64,000 bases of DNA, taken from assembly GCA_030063045.1 (NCBI GenBank), contig JAQSEB010000049.1, positions 1,426,001-1,490,000 on the forward strand. Reading direction: 5' to 3'. Origin of the DNA: Pratylenchus scribneri (taxonomy: Eukaryota; Nematoda; Chromadorea; Rhabditida; Pratylenchidae). Below are positions 14,581-28,184 of the stretch, piece after piece. Made by a program: the position numbers and the translations under genes. The notes beneath the pieces are model-generated. The model was not told the DNA's origin, ran no database searches, and saw nothing but the letters and a program-made list of their open reading frames with translations. Each line of letters starts with the position of its first letter. Position 1 is the first letter of the stretch.

Positions 14581-15530
14581 CAGGGCTGCCATAATACCGG
14601 GGAAACCCGGCATTTCCCGGGTTTTTGATGTCCCGGCCGGGGTTTTGCCGGGGTTTTGAAAGTGCCGGGTTTTTTGCCGGGTTTTTCATATTTTGCCGGG
14701 TTTTGCCATGTTTTTAAATTTTTAGCTAAATTTTTCGCTGCGCGGCCATTTTTGGGTCTAATTTTTCGCTGCGCGGCCATTTTTGGGTCTAATTTTTCGC
14801 TGCGCGGCCATTTTTGGGTCTAATTTTTCGCTGCGCGGCCATTTTTGGGTCTAATTTTTCGCTGCGCGGCCATCTTTGGGTCTAATTTTTCGCTGCGCGG
14901 CCATTTTTGGGTCTAATTTTTCGCTGCGCGGCCATTTTTGGGTCTAATTTTTCGCTGCGCGGCCATTTTTGGGTCTAATTTTTCGCTGCGCGGCCATTTT
15001 TGGGTCTAATTTTTCGCTGCGCGGCCATTTTTGGGTCTAATTTTTCGCTGCGCGGCCATCTTTGGGTCTAATTTTTCGCTGCGCGGCCATTTTTGGGTCT
15101 AATTTTTCGCTGCGCGGCCATTTTTAGCTAATTTTTCTTCCAATCAGGGCCCATTTTTAGCTATTTTTTCTCCCTATCAGGGCTTTTTTAGCTACTTTTT
15201 CTACCTATCAGGGCCACTTTTAGCTAATTTTTTTCCTTCCTTCGCGGCTTTTTCTGGCTAAACTTTTTGACGGCAGACCGATTTTTAAAGCTTATGATAT
15301 CTTTATTTCATAACGCACATGCTCAAAAAGTCAATTAAAAATATGCTCAAAAAGTCAATTAAAAATATAAATCTGAAGTAGAAAATTTTTACAAGCTTTT
15401 ACTAAATTGCATTTTAACACGTTTTAAAAGATGCCGGGTTTTTACCGGGGTTTTGAAAATTTTTGCCGGAGTTTTGCCGGGTTTTTAGACCCGAATGCCG
15501 GGGTTTTGACTTTTGGAGATGGCACCCCTG
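14581..15530. mobile_element. Non-autonomous hAT-type transposon carrying a minisatellite
   Basis: The element is 950 bp. Its ends are CAGGGCTGCCAT on the left and ATGGCACCCCTG on the right, an 11/12 inverted match, flanked by an exact 8-bp duplication GCTGCTTC (14,573-14,580 and 15,531-15,538). CAGGG-type termini with an 8-bp duplication are the signature of the hAT superfamily. Subterminal regions are rich in CCGGGTTTT / CCGGGGTTTT words at both ends. There is no transposase frame, so it must be mobilised in trans. The interior holds a 13-copy 31-bp tandem array (14,731-15,125) followed by diverged units (to about 15,240). Confidence 0.85.
14731..15125 (+). repeat. 31-bp minisatellite, about 13 copies
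   Basis: The unit is TTTTTCGCTGCGCGGCCATT followed by TTTGGGTCTAA, repeated with a strict 31-bp period and very few substitutions (two copies have CATCTTTGGG). The homogeneity suggests recent expansion. The core CGCTGCGCGGCCA occurs in reverse complement once inside the second hAT-type element near 35,230. Confidence 0.95.
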
Positions 15531-15538
15531 GCTGCTTC

Positions 15539-17580
15539 CATACTATAAATTGTCCCCTTCCGGCCAATAAGTCCACGCATCAGCGCAAAAATATGCCCAC
15601 TGTTTTATAAAAAAATGCGAATATGCGAATAACTCAAACACACAATAGTAGGCGAATAAAAATAGGCAAAGAATGCTTTATTTTTGGCCCAATAGAGCAG
15701 AATACAAATGGAATCCCAATTTATTCCATTTTAAAACAAAAAAAAAGTTCAAAAAATTCCATTCTTAAATGATTTTTGTTTTGGCATCAAAGAAAAATAT
15801 TTTGGTTAAAAGTACTAAAAAAGCGCCTTTTGGCCGGAAAATCCATTTTGCCAAAGGCCAACCGGAAAAGGCAAACAATTTGCCACTGTCAACAAGCTGC
15901 TGGCAGGCAGTTTAAATGCGGCATTTTTCCAAAACACGTTCTTTCATTCTGCACTCTTCACTAGCAACACCTTAAAAGGGTAGTATAGACAGCGAACGGT
16001 TTGTCATTTCACCGCCTCTTTCTTCAGCCCCTTCCCATGTCCGTGGCAAGTGGTAACCATTTCACCACTCCAAGCGGTCAATCTCTTTTCGCCAAAGGCA
16101 AACCGGAAAAGTGGTTTCCCTCTGGTACTTTCTTGTCTTGTTTTGCGACCTTAATGCCTTGCCAATATCTATATACGGACAGTCAATTTAAATGGGGGAT
16201 TTTTCCCTAATTCGTTTTCCACTTTTCGCTTCGTCATGGCCAAAACTTTAAAGGTCCAATGTTCATAAAACGAACAATTTGCAACCCTTCCCCATCAGCC
16301 TCTTCCTGGCTCATTGGCCTCAATTTCATTTCCTCCTGACGCCATCCATCATGCTTCTAAGCTAATAAATTAATTCGCCATTTTCCGAAACATTCAACAA
16401 ATATGGGAACGGGAATGAATAGATGATGGCCATGGACTTTGATAGAGTGTGGGAGAAATTCGGACTTAAAAGTCGGTGACCCTCTTTAGTATAGCGCCAT
16501 TTGGCCAATGCCTTCAATTTTGTTGGTTGTGGATATTCCACCCTCGTCACGCGCTCATGTGAAAATGTGAGCAGTACAGAGAACAGAGAACACATAGTTT
16601 GTGCCATAGTTGCCCGTGAGGAAAAAACTTGGCCAAAGAAGAAAGAAATGAACTCTGTGGTGGCCAAAGGTTCAACAGCAAAAAAGGCGCGAGTTGGCCT
16701 AGGCAAAAATGCCAATGGCAGAATAAGTGGCTAAAGACTGTCACATTCTTTTGGTATGGAAGCTCTCTCTCTCTGCTCTCCATCATTATTAGGGGATCTC
16801 TAACTGAAAGAGAGGCTAGGTTATAGCCATGAATGGAAAAATGGCCAAGGAATGCGTTGGCAACAGTTTTTACATATTTTCCGCCCGCTGTCATTAGCAT
16901 TGGCATTAAGCTTTTAGTGAAAGAGTATAAAGAATGCTGCATTTCCACGGCCATGAACTGTGTTCTGTGGCAAATAGTGAAAGCAAGGGTATCATAGAAC
17001 GAGGAAAAAACTATGGATACTGGCATAGAGAATGAAGACTGATGAGAACGGGAATATAGAGAGGAAAAGCCTTCAAAGGAACCGCGCTTAAGCCCAATTT
17101 GGGGCCAAGGATATGGCCAAAGATATTTAAAGAGAGAAAGAAGCATTCGAAGGCACCAGATAGCGACATTGGCATTTCCTGTCGGCACCTTTTGAGTCGG
17201 TTTTTTGTCGATTCACGCGAAGCGGGGCTCATTTCACGGCACATCGACCATTCGATAATATCCTTCCCTCCCTTTTTCCTCCGCATTCCCCGGCGTGTGC
17301 CAATGCCAATTATTTTGTGTGTTCCCAATACCAACCAACCGCTGCTGTTCCTTAATTTCCAGTTATCATCAACCTATTCCTCTTAATTCCCTTCTCAGCA
17401 ATGCGCGCCTTTCTAGTTTTGGCCTTTCCCTGCCAATTTTGGTCTTTCTTCTGTTCCATTTAAATTTTGGCCATATTTTCCATTGGACTAAATTTCCATG
17501 GAACATTCCTTATTCCACCCTCTTCCCTTTTTTGTCTTTTTTTTTGTTCTTGGCATTTTCAATTCTAATAATTTGACTAA
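15539..17580. other. GC-elevated non-coding stretch
   Basis: This mixed block has no gene I can support. The longest frame is 213 codons on the minus strand (16,547-17,188), but it has no domain, no signal peptide and no splice context, and several other frames are open opposite it. A short inexact duplication, GCCAAAGGC(C/A)AACCGGAAAA, occurs near 15,850 and 16,090. Confidence 0.4.
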
Positions 17581-20500
17581 AAGCCATCAAAGGAGCAGCT
17601 GCCTTTTTCATGAATTTTTGTTAGGGTGAATTCAAAAATAACCCAAAACTTTAAAAAAATGTCACTTTTATTTGCCATTTTTCAAATTTAAAATCTGCAA
17701 ATTGACTAAATTATTCACATGGTCACAAAGAAAAATAGATTGACATTTTGGGTCACATTTTGAAATGGAATTTTAAGATTGATTGAACCTATAAAATTGT
17801 CTAATTTAGGTTTTCGGCGCAATTTGCTTAAAAATACCCAGATTTATGATGTTGTGTAGATCGACAAAATCTTCATTAAAATAAATTAATTCCCTTAAAA
17901 TAAAAATATCATAAAAACTATTTATTATCTTTTTTATACATAAATGCAAAAAACGTAAAAGCCTAAAAAGAGAGATAAGCTAATCTTCTGAATTCTGCCA
18001 ACAAATGCCCCATAGGCCTAATTAGCCTAATTATTAGTTTATTTTTATTCTATTTTTTGTATTTTGAACGCCTCCGCTATTTTTAAGTTGAAATTGATCA
18101 TAATAACAAAATAATAATCCATTCGATTAATTCAACTTTTTAATAAGTGAAAAACACCAAAATGTTTAAAAAATTTTCCGATTAATTAAAAATTCCAAAA
18201 AGTTTTAAAATTCAAGGAAAAAATATTTATTTAAATTAAAAATTATCTATTCCCTTTTTCCATTTCCTTTCTCTACCCTATCTGAATTCCCCAAAAATCG
18301 CCATAATTTTATTTTCCTGAAAAAATGCCATTGATGATCCAAAAAATGCCCCACATTGGTCATTGGTCACCAATCATAATTCATAACATAATCAGCCCGC
18401 TGTCCTTCAATAAATTAATCCAATGCATGTCCAAAAGGGATTATGCAAAAAATGCTCTAATCATCATCCCAAAAATGATTTTCCCGACATTTTCCACCGG
18501 TCCATTCTGTCACCGATCATCGCCGGCGATGAATATTATTTTTGGGTGTCCGGCGAATCGACAAAAAAATTCTTCCTTTCCATTCAAAAAATTTTTCATC
18601 CTCTTCCCCATCCGTAGGCCCAATCTGTCCACAATATTTCTGTCCATCCGTCAATCCAAAAATGGGTGAGGGGAAATTCATCCTTTTCCGTCGCCACAAA
18701 AAAAATTCAATTAACGTTTTCCCCCAACAATATTGAAAGTTCCCCCGGTGTGCCGTCCATCCATTCATTCACTTTTTTTGTGTTGGCCCGGGGTTGCGCC
18801 CTCCACCGAAAAAAATTTTCATTTTCATCGGTGACATTCGTCCATCCGTCCACCCACATAGCCCATCACCTTTTTGTGCACAGTTTGCCTCCGATAACCT
18901 CTGAACTTTTACAATCCCCTTCCACTTGTGCCTGCCCTAAATTTCTCCGGCACTTTCCATAGGAGCCAGAAGCTGAATTTATTACAAAAAATATCTTAGT
19001 ATTTATTTCATTAAATTCAGAAAAATGGTGATCAAAATTTTATTAATTTCCTAATTATAATTTTGGGCCATAAACGTGGCCAATCAGAATCCAAATTTAA
19101 AAATCGAGGAATTTATGGGTCCCTATTCCAGCCCAAATTACAAAAATATTTTTATCTTTCTTTACATCCATTAAATTGAAGCCAAATAATAGGAATTTTT
19201 AATTTTTCCCAAAATATATTTTTGGCTATAAAATTGGTCACTCTGCGGTTAAAAGCCTTATTAGCTTCTGAGTTGTCTCTAAATGGTGCAAATCCCAAAT
19301 ATCAAGATCTTTTAATTTCTTCAAAAATAATTTTTAAGCCATAAACTAGGCGAATTCCTCATTGTCATTATGATGACTTTTTATAAATTAAGCTAAAAAC
19401 CTAGTTTCTATATCTAAATTTGTGCCGAAATCTGAGTTAAGAAGAAAAACCTCCATAATAAATTAAGCAAAATTTTAACCAGAAATAATTACAATGCCTC
19501 TAAATATAGAAATGCCATTCTTCCAAATTTATGCCAATTTCCTCACAAAAATAGCCTCCAATTCCCGCACAATAACCTTTTTTCCACTCAAATTCGTGAG
19601 GTTCAACAAATGATGAATAGATTTATTTTTGTGCAAATGCCAAATTTAGTAGGTTCGTGCTCAAAATCTCATCCAATTTTGGCACCACCAAATTTGGAGG
19701 CATGCGGACAAAAAATCCGCTTCATTTCCACATTTTTGTGTGCTTCAAATTCCAATGCATTTTCGGCCTTTTCTCCTTGCCAATTTCCGCTCTTCCCTTT
19801 TCATTTCCTCCTCCTCTCCATTGTGCCGCCCCCTCCTTCCCCTTTTGTACACTGTGCATTCTTCGCTCGCGGCATTTTTGTGCCCTCTAACAATTGGCCA
19901 AAACCGAATAAAAGCGGAGGGGAAAAGGAGTTTTGCGAAGGGATGGGATTGGATGGTTTTGTTGCCAGGAGGCACAGGCCACAATTGGGAAAAAAGGCAC
20001 ACCGACCGTGTGATTCCCTCGCAGCGCGCAATGTTCTCATTCATATATCAACGGGAAAGTGCCCTACCAACTACCATATCAATTAATTGTAGGGCAAGCA
20101 AAATCCAATGTCCATTATTTTTTGCAATTTAGGCCAATTTGACATTGTTTTGATATATTCAAAGTCCAAAAATCTCCCCCACCCCTTTCGAAAATACTTG
20201 AATTGGGGAATCCATTTTCATGCAAGCGTAAAGGGATTTTGGGCACATTTTTCTTTCTTTTTTATCAAATTTCTTTTTAATAAATCTACTTTTCTCTAAA
20301 TTATAGCTGCAAAAAGCAAAGTAATCTAATAATTGACAATGAACAAAAATTTTCCGATTAAATATAAGCAATAAGAGTTTGCAGAATTTAATTAAGATAA
20401 GCGCAATATTTTACCTTTTTTGCAATTAATTTAATTAATTTCAAATTAAGCTTTTTAAGCCACCAATAAATCCAAATTATTTATTAAAAAATGTGCCAGT

Positions 20501-20597
20501 TATTTTATTCTCTCAATTTAACAATTTCGCCCAATTTTCGCGAATATTTCCACATTTTTAAATACATAAAAATAAAAATAATTTGAATAATTTCTAG
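17581..20597. other. AT-rich region upstream of the ETS gene
   Basis: No coding exon is recognised. The first exon of the ETS gene may lie here, because the frame of its first visible exon stays open up to an acceptor at 20,596-20,597, but no candidate ATG exon of matching phase with coding-like composition stands out. The frames near 18,325-18,960 and 19,610-20,130 are low-complexity and open on both strands. Confidence 0.4.
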
Positions 20598-23500
20598 ATC
20601 CACAAATCAACATTTTGATCAATCCAGTTGATCCAAATCAGCAAAATCACATTGATAATTTTAATTGGAGTTCCTCGCCATCCATCTACCTCGATTTTAA
20701 GCAACAAATTCCACAAAAATATTTCAACGCATTTCCTCCCAAATCCAAAACATTCAATCAAAGGCAAAAGCAAATGCCTGCGCAATTCCCCCTCTTCACA
20801 AGTACATTTGCTGGAGGCGGTGGAAGTGCCATTTTGGCACCACAATTCTCGACAAATTCATCACATTTGTTGCTAGGCCAATCACAATCACAACAAATTG
20901 TTGCATCCGATATTCGAAATCAGCAACAACAATTTAATAGGTGGGGGGATTGAATTTTTATTAAAATAAAATTAGTAAAATATTAATAAAAATCGCAAAA
21001 TATAGGTGAAATATTGATATTTCTAAAAAATTATATATTTGCAAAAATTTCCAAATTCAATTTTTCCAAAAAATTTTCTAAATTAATTTTTCAAAAAATT
21101 TCTAAAAATTATTTATTTCTATAAAAATTTCCAATCCAATTTTTTTCAGAAATTTAAAAATTCAATTCTTCAAAAAATTTCCAAAATTACTTTTTTCAAA
21201 AATTTTCAACATTATTTTCCAAAAAATTTTCATTTTTTTCAAAAAAGGGATTTTTTTATAAATCAATAAATTTTTGAAAAAATTGCCAAAATATGTATTC
21301 TTTACAATTTTGATATAAAAGATCATCGAAAATCAACAAAAACATTTATAAAAACATTTTTTTGAACTTCTTTTTGTAAAATATATTCGCAAAAAATATA
21401 TTAATAAAATACTTTTCCCTATTATCAGGCAACAACAACATGTGCCACCATCCTTTCTGATCAACAGCCTCCAGAATTCTTGCACCGCCACCTCAACAAT
21501 GGCACCTTCTTCCACTTCTACGGCTTCCACATTGTCCGCCTCCGTTTCCATTCCAAATATGAACACAATTTCGGACAATTCCAATTCAAATTGTGCCGCA
21601 AATTCTTCATCCATGGCCACTTCAACCAGCCAAAACATTGGCCAACAATTCAACGCATTCACACGGCCACATTCTGCGCGACCTGCCAGCCAACTTCGGC
21701 GGGCTTCATCCGCATCGATTGAGGCTGCTGCCGGCAAATATGGCAATCACTCATCAAATGCTAGCCAACAGAATGGCAATGGAATGTGTGGTGGAAGTGG
21801 TCGACCAGCCAGCCTTCAACATCATGAATTGTTGCTTTTTACCAACAATGGAGAACAACAGCAGAGGACAACACCGTTGCCTCGAAAATTTGAACCATTT
21901 GCCAAATTTGAACCGTTTTCCGGTGAAATGTCCGCATTGTTGGAGGAAAAACCAATGTTATTCGGAAGTGAAGGCGATTTGAAGCCAACCGTGAAGAAGG
22001 AAGAAAATTGCCCACCGTCAATTCAGCAGGTGTTTTTTTATTTATTTTTGGGATTTTGTGGTATGGTATTTAATTTGAGGAAATCACTGAAATTACCGAA
22101 AAAAGAGTAATAAAGCCAAAAATTGTTATTTTGCCCTATAAAACCTTATAGCCTAGCGTTTGATCTAATTATGACACATTGATTGGTAAATAAATTGTCA
22201 GAGTTTGAAAATAATTCAAGAATATTAAACCGCCTAAACTGTTTTATGATTTTTATTTCAAAATGAATTTAAAATTGATTGAATCTGCACAAAATCATTA
22301 TCTAGTTTCTAATGCCTTAATCAAAATGAAAAGGGTATTAAACTGTTCAAACCATCTTTTTTGCGGTTCAAAAATATTTTTAAGCTTGTTATACCTTAAG
22401 CCTAATCATTATCAAATGATTTGTCTAAGTTTTATGGGTTTAAGATAAACTTCTGAACCATTTTTCAACAAGTTAGATATTCACTCTCATCCTTTTTTAT
22501 TCAATGATCAGGCCTTGGGTTTGTATTTGTAGCCTATCCAATTCATTCATTTAATTGTTATTGGATTTGATTTGTGAATTGCGTAAGGAGAGAGAGGGCA
22601 AACGGCTTCACAAAAGGGCGGCAGCGGATTAATAAATAGTAAATACCACCTAGGGGATATGGGGAAATTGAAAGGTTACAAAACAAACCGAAATCCCCTC
22701 ACTTTGATTTAATCCCATCGACGCCAATTTTAATGGATTTTAGCCACCATTGGGGGAATGGGATGCGGGGAGGGTTTATTAGTCAGCTAGCGATGAGGTC
22801 GGAAATCCTCGCATTTCCGGGAAATGCCACGGCACACTTTTAAAAGGGGGATAGATGTCTTATGGCCAACAGGCAATTTTCTTTCAATTTCTTTTTGACT
22901 TGGACGCAAACATTGCCGGAGGGCATTTGATTAGAATTCAAGATTATTAAAATTCTGGGCTTTTTAAAAATCGAGTGGAAATTTTTGAAATATTTTTTTA
23001 AAAATCGAGTAAATTTTTTGAAATTTTTTTTAAAAATCGAGTGAAATTTTTGAAATATTTTTTCAATTTTTGAATTTTTTCTTGAAAATAAAAATTTGTT
23101 TCAAATAAATTCAAAATATTCTAAAAATTTCCAAAATTTATAAAAATTTTATTTCCTTTCAATTTAATTCTACAATTAATTTTCCCCCAAATTATTAGAC
23201 CACCCTTTTGGACAATCCCATTCATCGGCAACCCCTTGGCCCTGCCAATCCCCAATTGGCACTTCGACGTCACAGTTCACTGGCCTCATCGAATTTTTCA
23301 CCACCAAAAATTTCTGGAAACGGAGGAGGAGGAAATCCACCGCCACAATCCGCCACTCCATATTCCACCGCAACAATGTTTGGACAATTGCAATCAACAA
23401 ATGGAATTACAACAAATTCGGCTTCAAGTGGGGCTGGTGTCGATTCCAATGTGACACTTTGGCAATTTTTGTTGGAATTATTGGCTGCCAATGATCATCC

Positions 23501-26500
23501 CGATTTGATTCAATGGACCAACACTGAAGGCGAATTCAAGGCAAGTTTTAAATAGGTTAAAAGAATAGTATTTTTATTTTAATTATCCTGACTCACTTAA
23601 AACGATTCTTTTATGGATTTTAATTGAAAAATAACAGACTTTTTCTAATAATCCCATTAAGGAATATTGTGCCCATTTGCACTCAAAAAATTGGTGGAGA
23701 TTTCTTAAATTCGAAATTAGCAAATTGTAAATTTTAAATAAAATATTTAAGTAAGTATTTATTCAATAGGATATAAATTTTACATTTCATATTGGACCCA
23801 AATTTCGACCTCTTAAATAATTAATAATAAGTAGAAATTAGAAATTCACAATTTTTTAGAATCGATATTTTTTTGATTTTTTAAATTTTTAAAATTTTCA
23901 ATAAATTAATTCTTTAAATTTTTTTTCCAGTTACACGACTCGGAAGCAGTCGCTCGATTGTGGGGCACACGAAAAGGCAAACCCAACATGAATTACGATA
24001 AATTGAGCCGTGCCCTTCGATATTACTATGATAAAAATATCATCAAAAAAGTGATTGGCCAAAAATTTGTCTACCGTTTTGTGATGGATGCCAAAAATGG
24101 CAACAATGGAGGAGGCGGCGGTGGCACCGGATTGGGAAGCAATGAAGCACCGTGCAATCCGGAAGTGGTGCTCCTTGCAATGAATAAAGCTGGGTTGAAT
24201 GTGAATGGCCAGGGGCAACGGCAAAATAACAACCACAACAATGAGAATGGACGATTTGAACGTAAGGAAAAATTCGTGGCATAACATAAAATATTATGGG
24301 GAAATTTTCTTATTTTTTGGAATAGCTATTCACTTTTTTTCATACAAAATGTAAACGATTATTAATAAAGAATTTTTAATAGACATTTTAAAAATTGATA
24401 TTTTAATCATTTAAACTATATTTATATTTACGGAATTAAATTAATTAAAAATTATGAAAATTTAAATTTTGCTCAACAATTGACCTAAATACAAAATTTC
24501 ATCATAAAAATTAATTAAATTTTTTATTTTTAGATCATTCTCTTCAACCGCCTCCATCCTCTACTTCTTCCGCCAGCAATCATCGTATCATTCCCTCTTG
24601 TTCCTTCTCCATATCCGCGACGACGGAATCTGCCAAAACGATGTCTCTGAATCCTCCAAGATCAGCCAATGGGCTGCACCACCACAACAACAATAATCAT
24701 CATACACATCATCGGGCTAATGGTGGCTTGACGGTCAACAACAATAATGGGACAACATTGACTCCTTCACCCGCTAATAGGTGGGATATTTTTTGATTAG
24801 ATGAAATTTTTTTAAACAAAATCACAAATTTTGATGCCTTTTCTCCTTGAATATTCATTAGGACCTTTCTTTAGCATCATATCTTTATCGATATTAGGCC
24901 AATACAAATAGTGATGATCATATGAAATGAAAATGGTCTGATTGGCTAATGGCTACCAAAATTTGATCAGAATTATTTTTTATTAATTACAAAAATTTTA
25001 GTTAGAACGTATTTTAACATGGCTATATCTGATTAGCTTGTAAAGCACCTTTAAATGGAAATATTTTCAAATTTATTAAATTTTGCAGTTCTTGCAGTCC
25101 AACGGGCAGTGTGAATAGTACCAGCGGAGTGAGCAGTGGCGGAGTGAGCATTGACAGCGGAATGAACAATAGCAGCTGTACAATGCCAGGCAATGGTCTC
25201 ACAGCGTTAGGTGGACCATTCTATGGCGGCATTCAAATCAAAGAGGTCAAAGAGGAACCTGGCCTTAATTCCATGCACAATTCGATGGCATCCACATCGG
25301 CGGGACAACCTCTACCATCGGAAAAAGCGAAGCAAAATCGGAAGAGGAAAAGTCCAACGGATATGTCCAATTTTGGGGACGTGGGCCATAATCAACCAGC
25401 AGGCATGATTGGAGGCCAACAAAGGCAAAGTTCACAAGACGAACCTGCAGCGAAAATTGGAAATAACGGTGAGATAATATGAAAAAAGAAATAAAACTAT
25501 TTATTTAAAAAGTAGAGCAATGAAATATGAAATAAAAAAAAATTAAATATCATTTTTTAGGCCAATATTATAGATAATGGGATTTTTGAAAATTACTAAA
25601 AAATTTTTAATTTAAATTAATTGATAGGATCGTTCACCCATATCGATCATATGTATGGATAAAATAAGATAAAAAATTTAGAAAATATTTTTTGCTACCA
25701 AAAATCCCTTCACCTCTGTTTTGGCTCTTCTTATATCCAATTGAAAAAAAATAATAAAATTTTTACTTTCTCTCTACAATTTTATTTTAAATTTCTAGCA
25801 ACATTATTTTTTAAATGGAAAAGACATTTTAATTTTTAATCCAATAATTTCTTCCAAAAATTTTACCAAAAATAAATTCCAGGTCCAACGCTCCGTCGAA
25901 AAGGCGCTCCTGGCCCTCTGGATTTGACCTCAGTGAACAATCCGCCGGCGCCAACGCCAGTCTCGAATTTGGCTGGCCAAATGAGCCAAATGGTTGCCTC
26001 ATCGCCCCTCCTGTTCGCTCTTCAGCAACATCATCAACAACAGCAGCAGCAACAAAGTCCATTGTTGTCCGCATTGTCCGCCATTTCCAACTCAAATCCA
26101 TATGCCGCTTCACCATTGGCTGCGCTGGCATCACCGCTGGCCGCACAGGCTGCCGCCTTCCAATTGGCAAGCAACATTGTGGCCACACTCAGCCCTAGTT
26201 GTTAGTTTTATTTTTGGGCGAATAAATTAATACAAAATATAGTATTGGGGAATTTTAAAATTATCGAATTTTAGGAAAAATGTTAAAATTAAAGGAATAT
26301 TCAACATTTTTTAAGCCATAAAACTTGGCCAAATTGGGCTACATTTTTCGAATAAATAAATTACAAAATAAATTTTAAAAAAATAATGAGAAATTAAGCA
26401 TTTTTTCACAATAGTTGTTGGTTAAATCTGGCTTAATTAATTTTAAGCACTATCCTGCTTAATAAATTCTTTCCTTAATTTATCTCCATAGGTCTATAGT

Positions 26501-28184
26501 TATCATAAAAATCCAATAGTTAAAAACTTTATCAAGGTCAAGTTTTATGGCAAAAAATTGGAAATTTTTTAACATGAAAAATTTTGGAAAAATTTAATGA
26601 TTTTATGGAAAATTTAAATTAATATTTTATCTTAAAATATAATTAATTAAGTCGTTAATTCCTTCTTACCTTTTTAGCAGTCTAAATCCAAAATTTAGGC
26701 AATAAATTTAAATTTTTAATAGCCACAAAAATCAATTAAAATTCCCATATAAAATCATTTTTTGAATTCAATAAAATTACCAAATAAAATTCCTATTTTA
26801 AATCATCCAATTTTAGTAAACCAAAATGCAACAAACAATGCCAATTCCAACGGAAATAACAATACCTTGGGCAACATTGGCACCTATCAATTGCCAAACA
26901 GCAGCATTGGTGGCACATTTGCCACAACTGCCACCAACAATGCCAACAACATTCACACATCATCCACCACAACAGCTCCATTGAGTGCTGCCCAATTCTA
27001 CAGCCAGCTGCACAGTGCATTGACCACTCCAAATGCCAGCACCGCAAATATGAATGGAATGGGCATTGGCGGAGGTGGAGGACAACAAATGCGAACCCCA
27101 TTGCAAAATCAAGTCTCAAATTCGGCTGTCATTTCGGCATTCATTAATCATTTGACGAATGGGCCAAATACGCCATTTGCCCAGCAACAACCGCAACAAA
27201 TTCAACAGCAGCCTCCTTCCCTTTTCCAATTCCCGCCTACCTCAAATATGGCAATTGCGCATACGCTGGCAATGTTGTCGTCGCCAGGCAAGTTTTTTCT
27301 CTTTTTAATTTAATTTTTTTTTTAAAAATTATTTTCTGTAATTAAGAGAAGGAATGATTTTATTTTAATGCAATGTTTGAAATTTATTATATTTTTTTGA
27401 ACAAAAATACCAAATTTTGATCCCCTAATCCAATAATTCTTCGCAAAATAAAAAATTATTTGAAAATTAAATTCTTGGAACAAAATCAAATCAAATTTTA
27501 TGCATAACAATATTTTCAACAATGTTTTGATTAATCAAATTTTTATTCTTTTGGGTTGAGTTCTTTCTTTAGTGTATTTTGATATCAAAATGTTTGATCA
27601 AATTTAAATGGTGTAATGAAATTATATAGCCAAAAAAAAAATTCTCCAATTTTCTTTTGAATTTTTTTTGTCATTTTTTTGCCAATTTCCAATCTAATCA
27701 ACAAACTAAGAATTAACCCATCTGATTTAAAAATGGCACCAAATATGACTATTTTAATGGTAAATATTCACTTTAAAATTGCTCTGTTTAGCAAATTTAG
27801 TTCCACCGAAAAAATATTTATTCGATTTCTAAGGGAAAAATTTAAAGCTTTTTATTTGATTAAAATCCTCTAATTATTGTAAGAAGTCAGAATAAAATTT
27901 ATATAGGAAAAATCCAAGACGACTTGATTTTGTCTTTAAAAAAAATTTAAAATCCTTCTCAAAATCACATATTCTTTTTAGGTCTTCCACTGGCCGGCCA
28001 ATCCCCATTCCCATTCATGAGCCAATTGGCCGCACTTCAAACACCGAACAAATTTTCTTCGACAATTCAAGGCAGTGCCGGCAATCAACGATCGCCAGAC
28101 TCATTGAAAACACCAATGTTGGGCGGATTGAGCTTCGAATTTGGGCAGGCAATGGCGGCGGCCGCTGCGGCCAACAAGAAATGA
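20598..28184 (+). CDS. lin-1: LIN-1/ELK-type ETS-domain transcription factor
   Basis: Nine exons join in phase: 20598-20940, 21429-22029, 23199-23540, 23931-24261, 24534-24780, 25089-25468, 25883-26200, 26817-27287, 27982-28184 (TGA). From the first in-frame ATG (20,774) the protein is 1,019 aa; the frame is open further up to 20,598, so the N-terminus is uncertain. The ETS domain (about residues 341-423) spans exons 3-4: [21 protein letters not shown], then [37 protein letters not shown] and GQKFVYRF, the ELK-subfamily signature. An FQFP motif (27,224-27,235) matches the ERK docking site known in LIN-1, and several Ser/Thr-Pro sites are present. Possible SUMO motifs are VKKE (exon 2) and VKEE (exon 6). 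The rest is Asn/Gln/Ser-rich. Introns 3 and 8 are GC-AG. In C. elegans LIN-1 represses vulval fate until MAPK phosphorylation. Seen: domain and motifs; inferred: orthology. Confidence 0.88.
23541..23930 (+). other. GC-AG intron inside the ETS domain
   Basis: The upstream exon ends GAATTCAAG and the intron begins GCAAGT, ending TTTTCCAG. Only this junction keeps EGEFK joined to [12 protein letters not shown], the unbroken ETS sequence. No GT donor in frame exists at this point. Confidence 0.9.

Noticed and set aside
16547..17188. 213-codon open frame on the minus strand
   Set aside because: No recognisable domain, signal peptide or splice context; it lies in a GC-elevated block where opposite frames are also open, so chance is likely.
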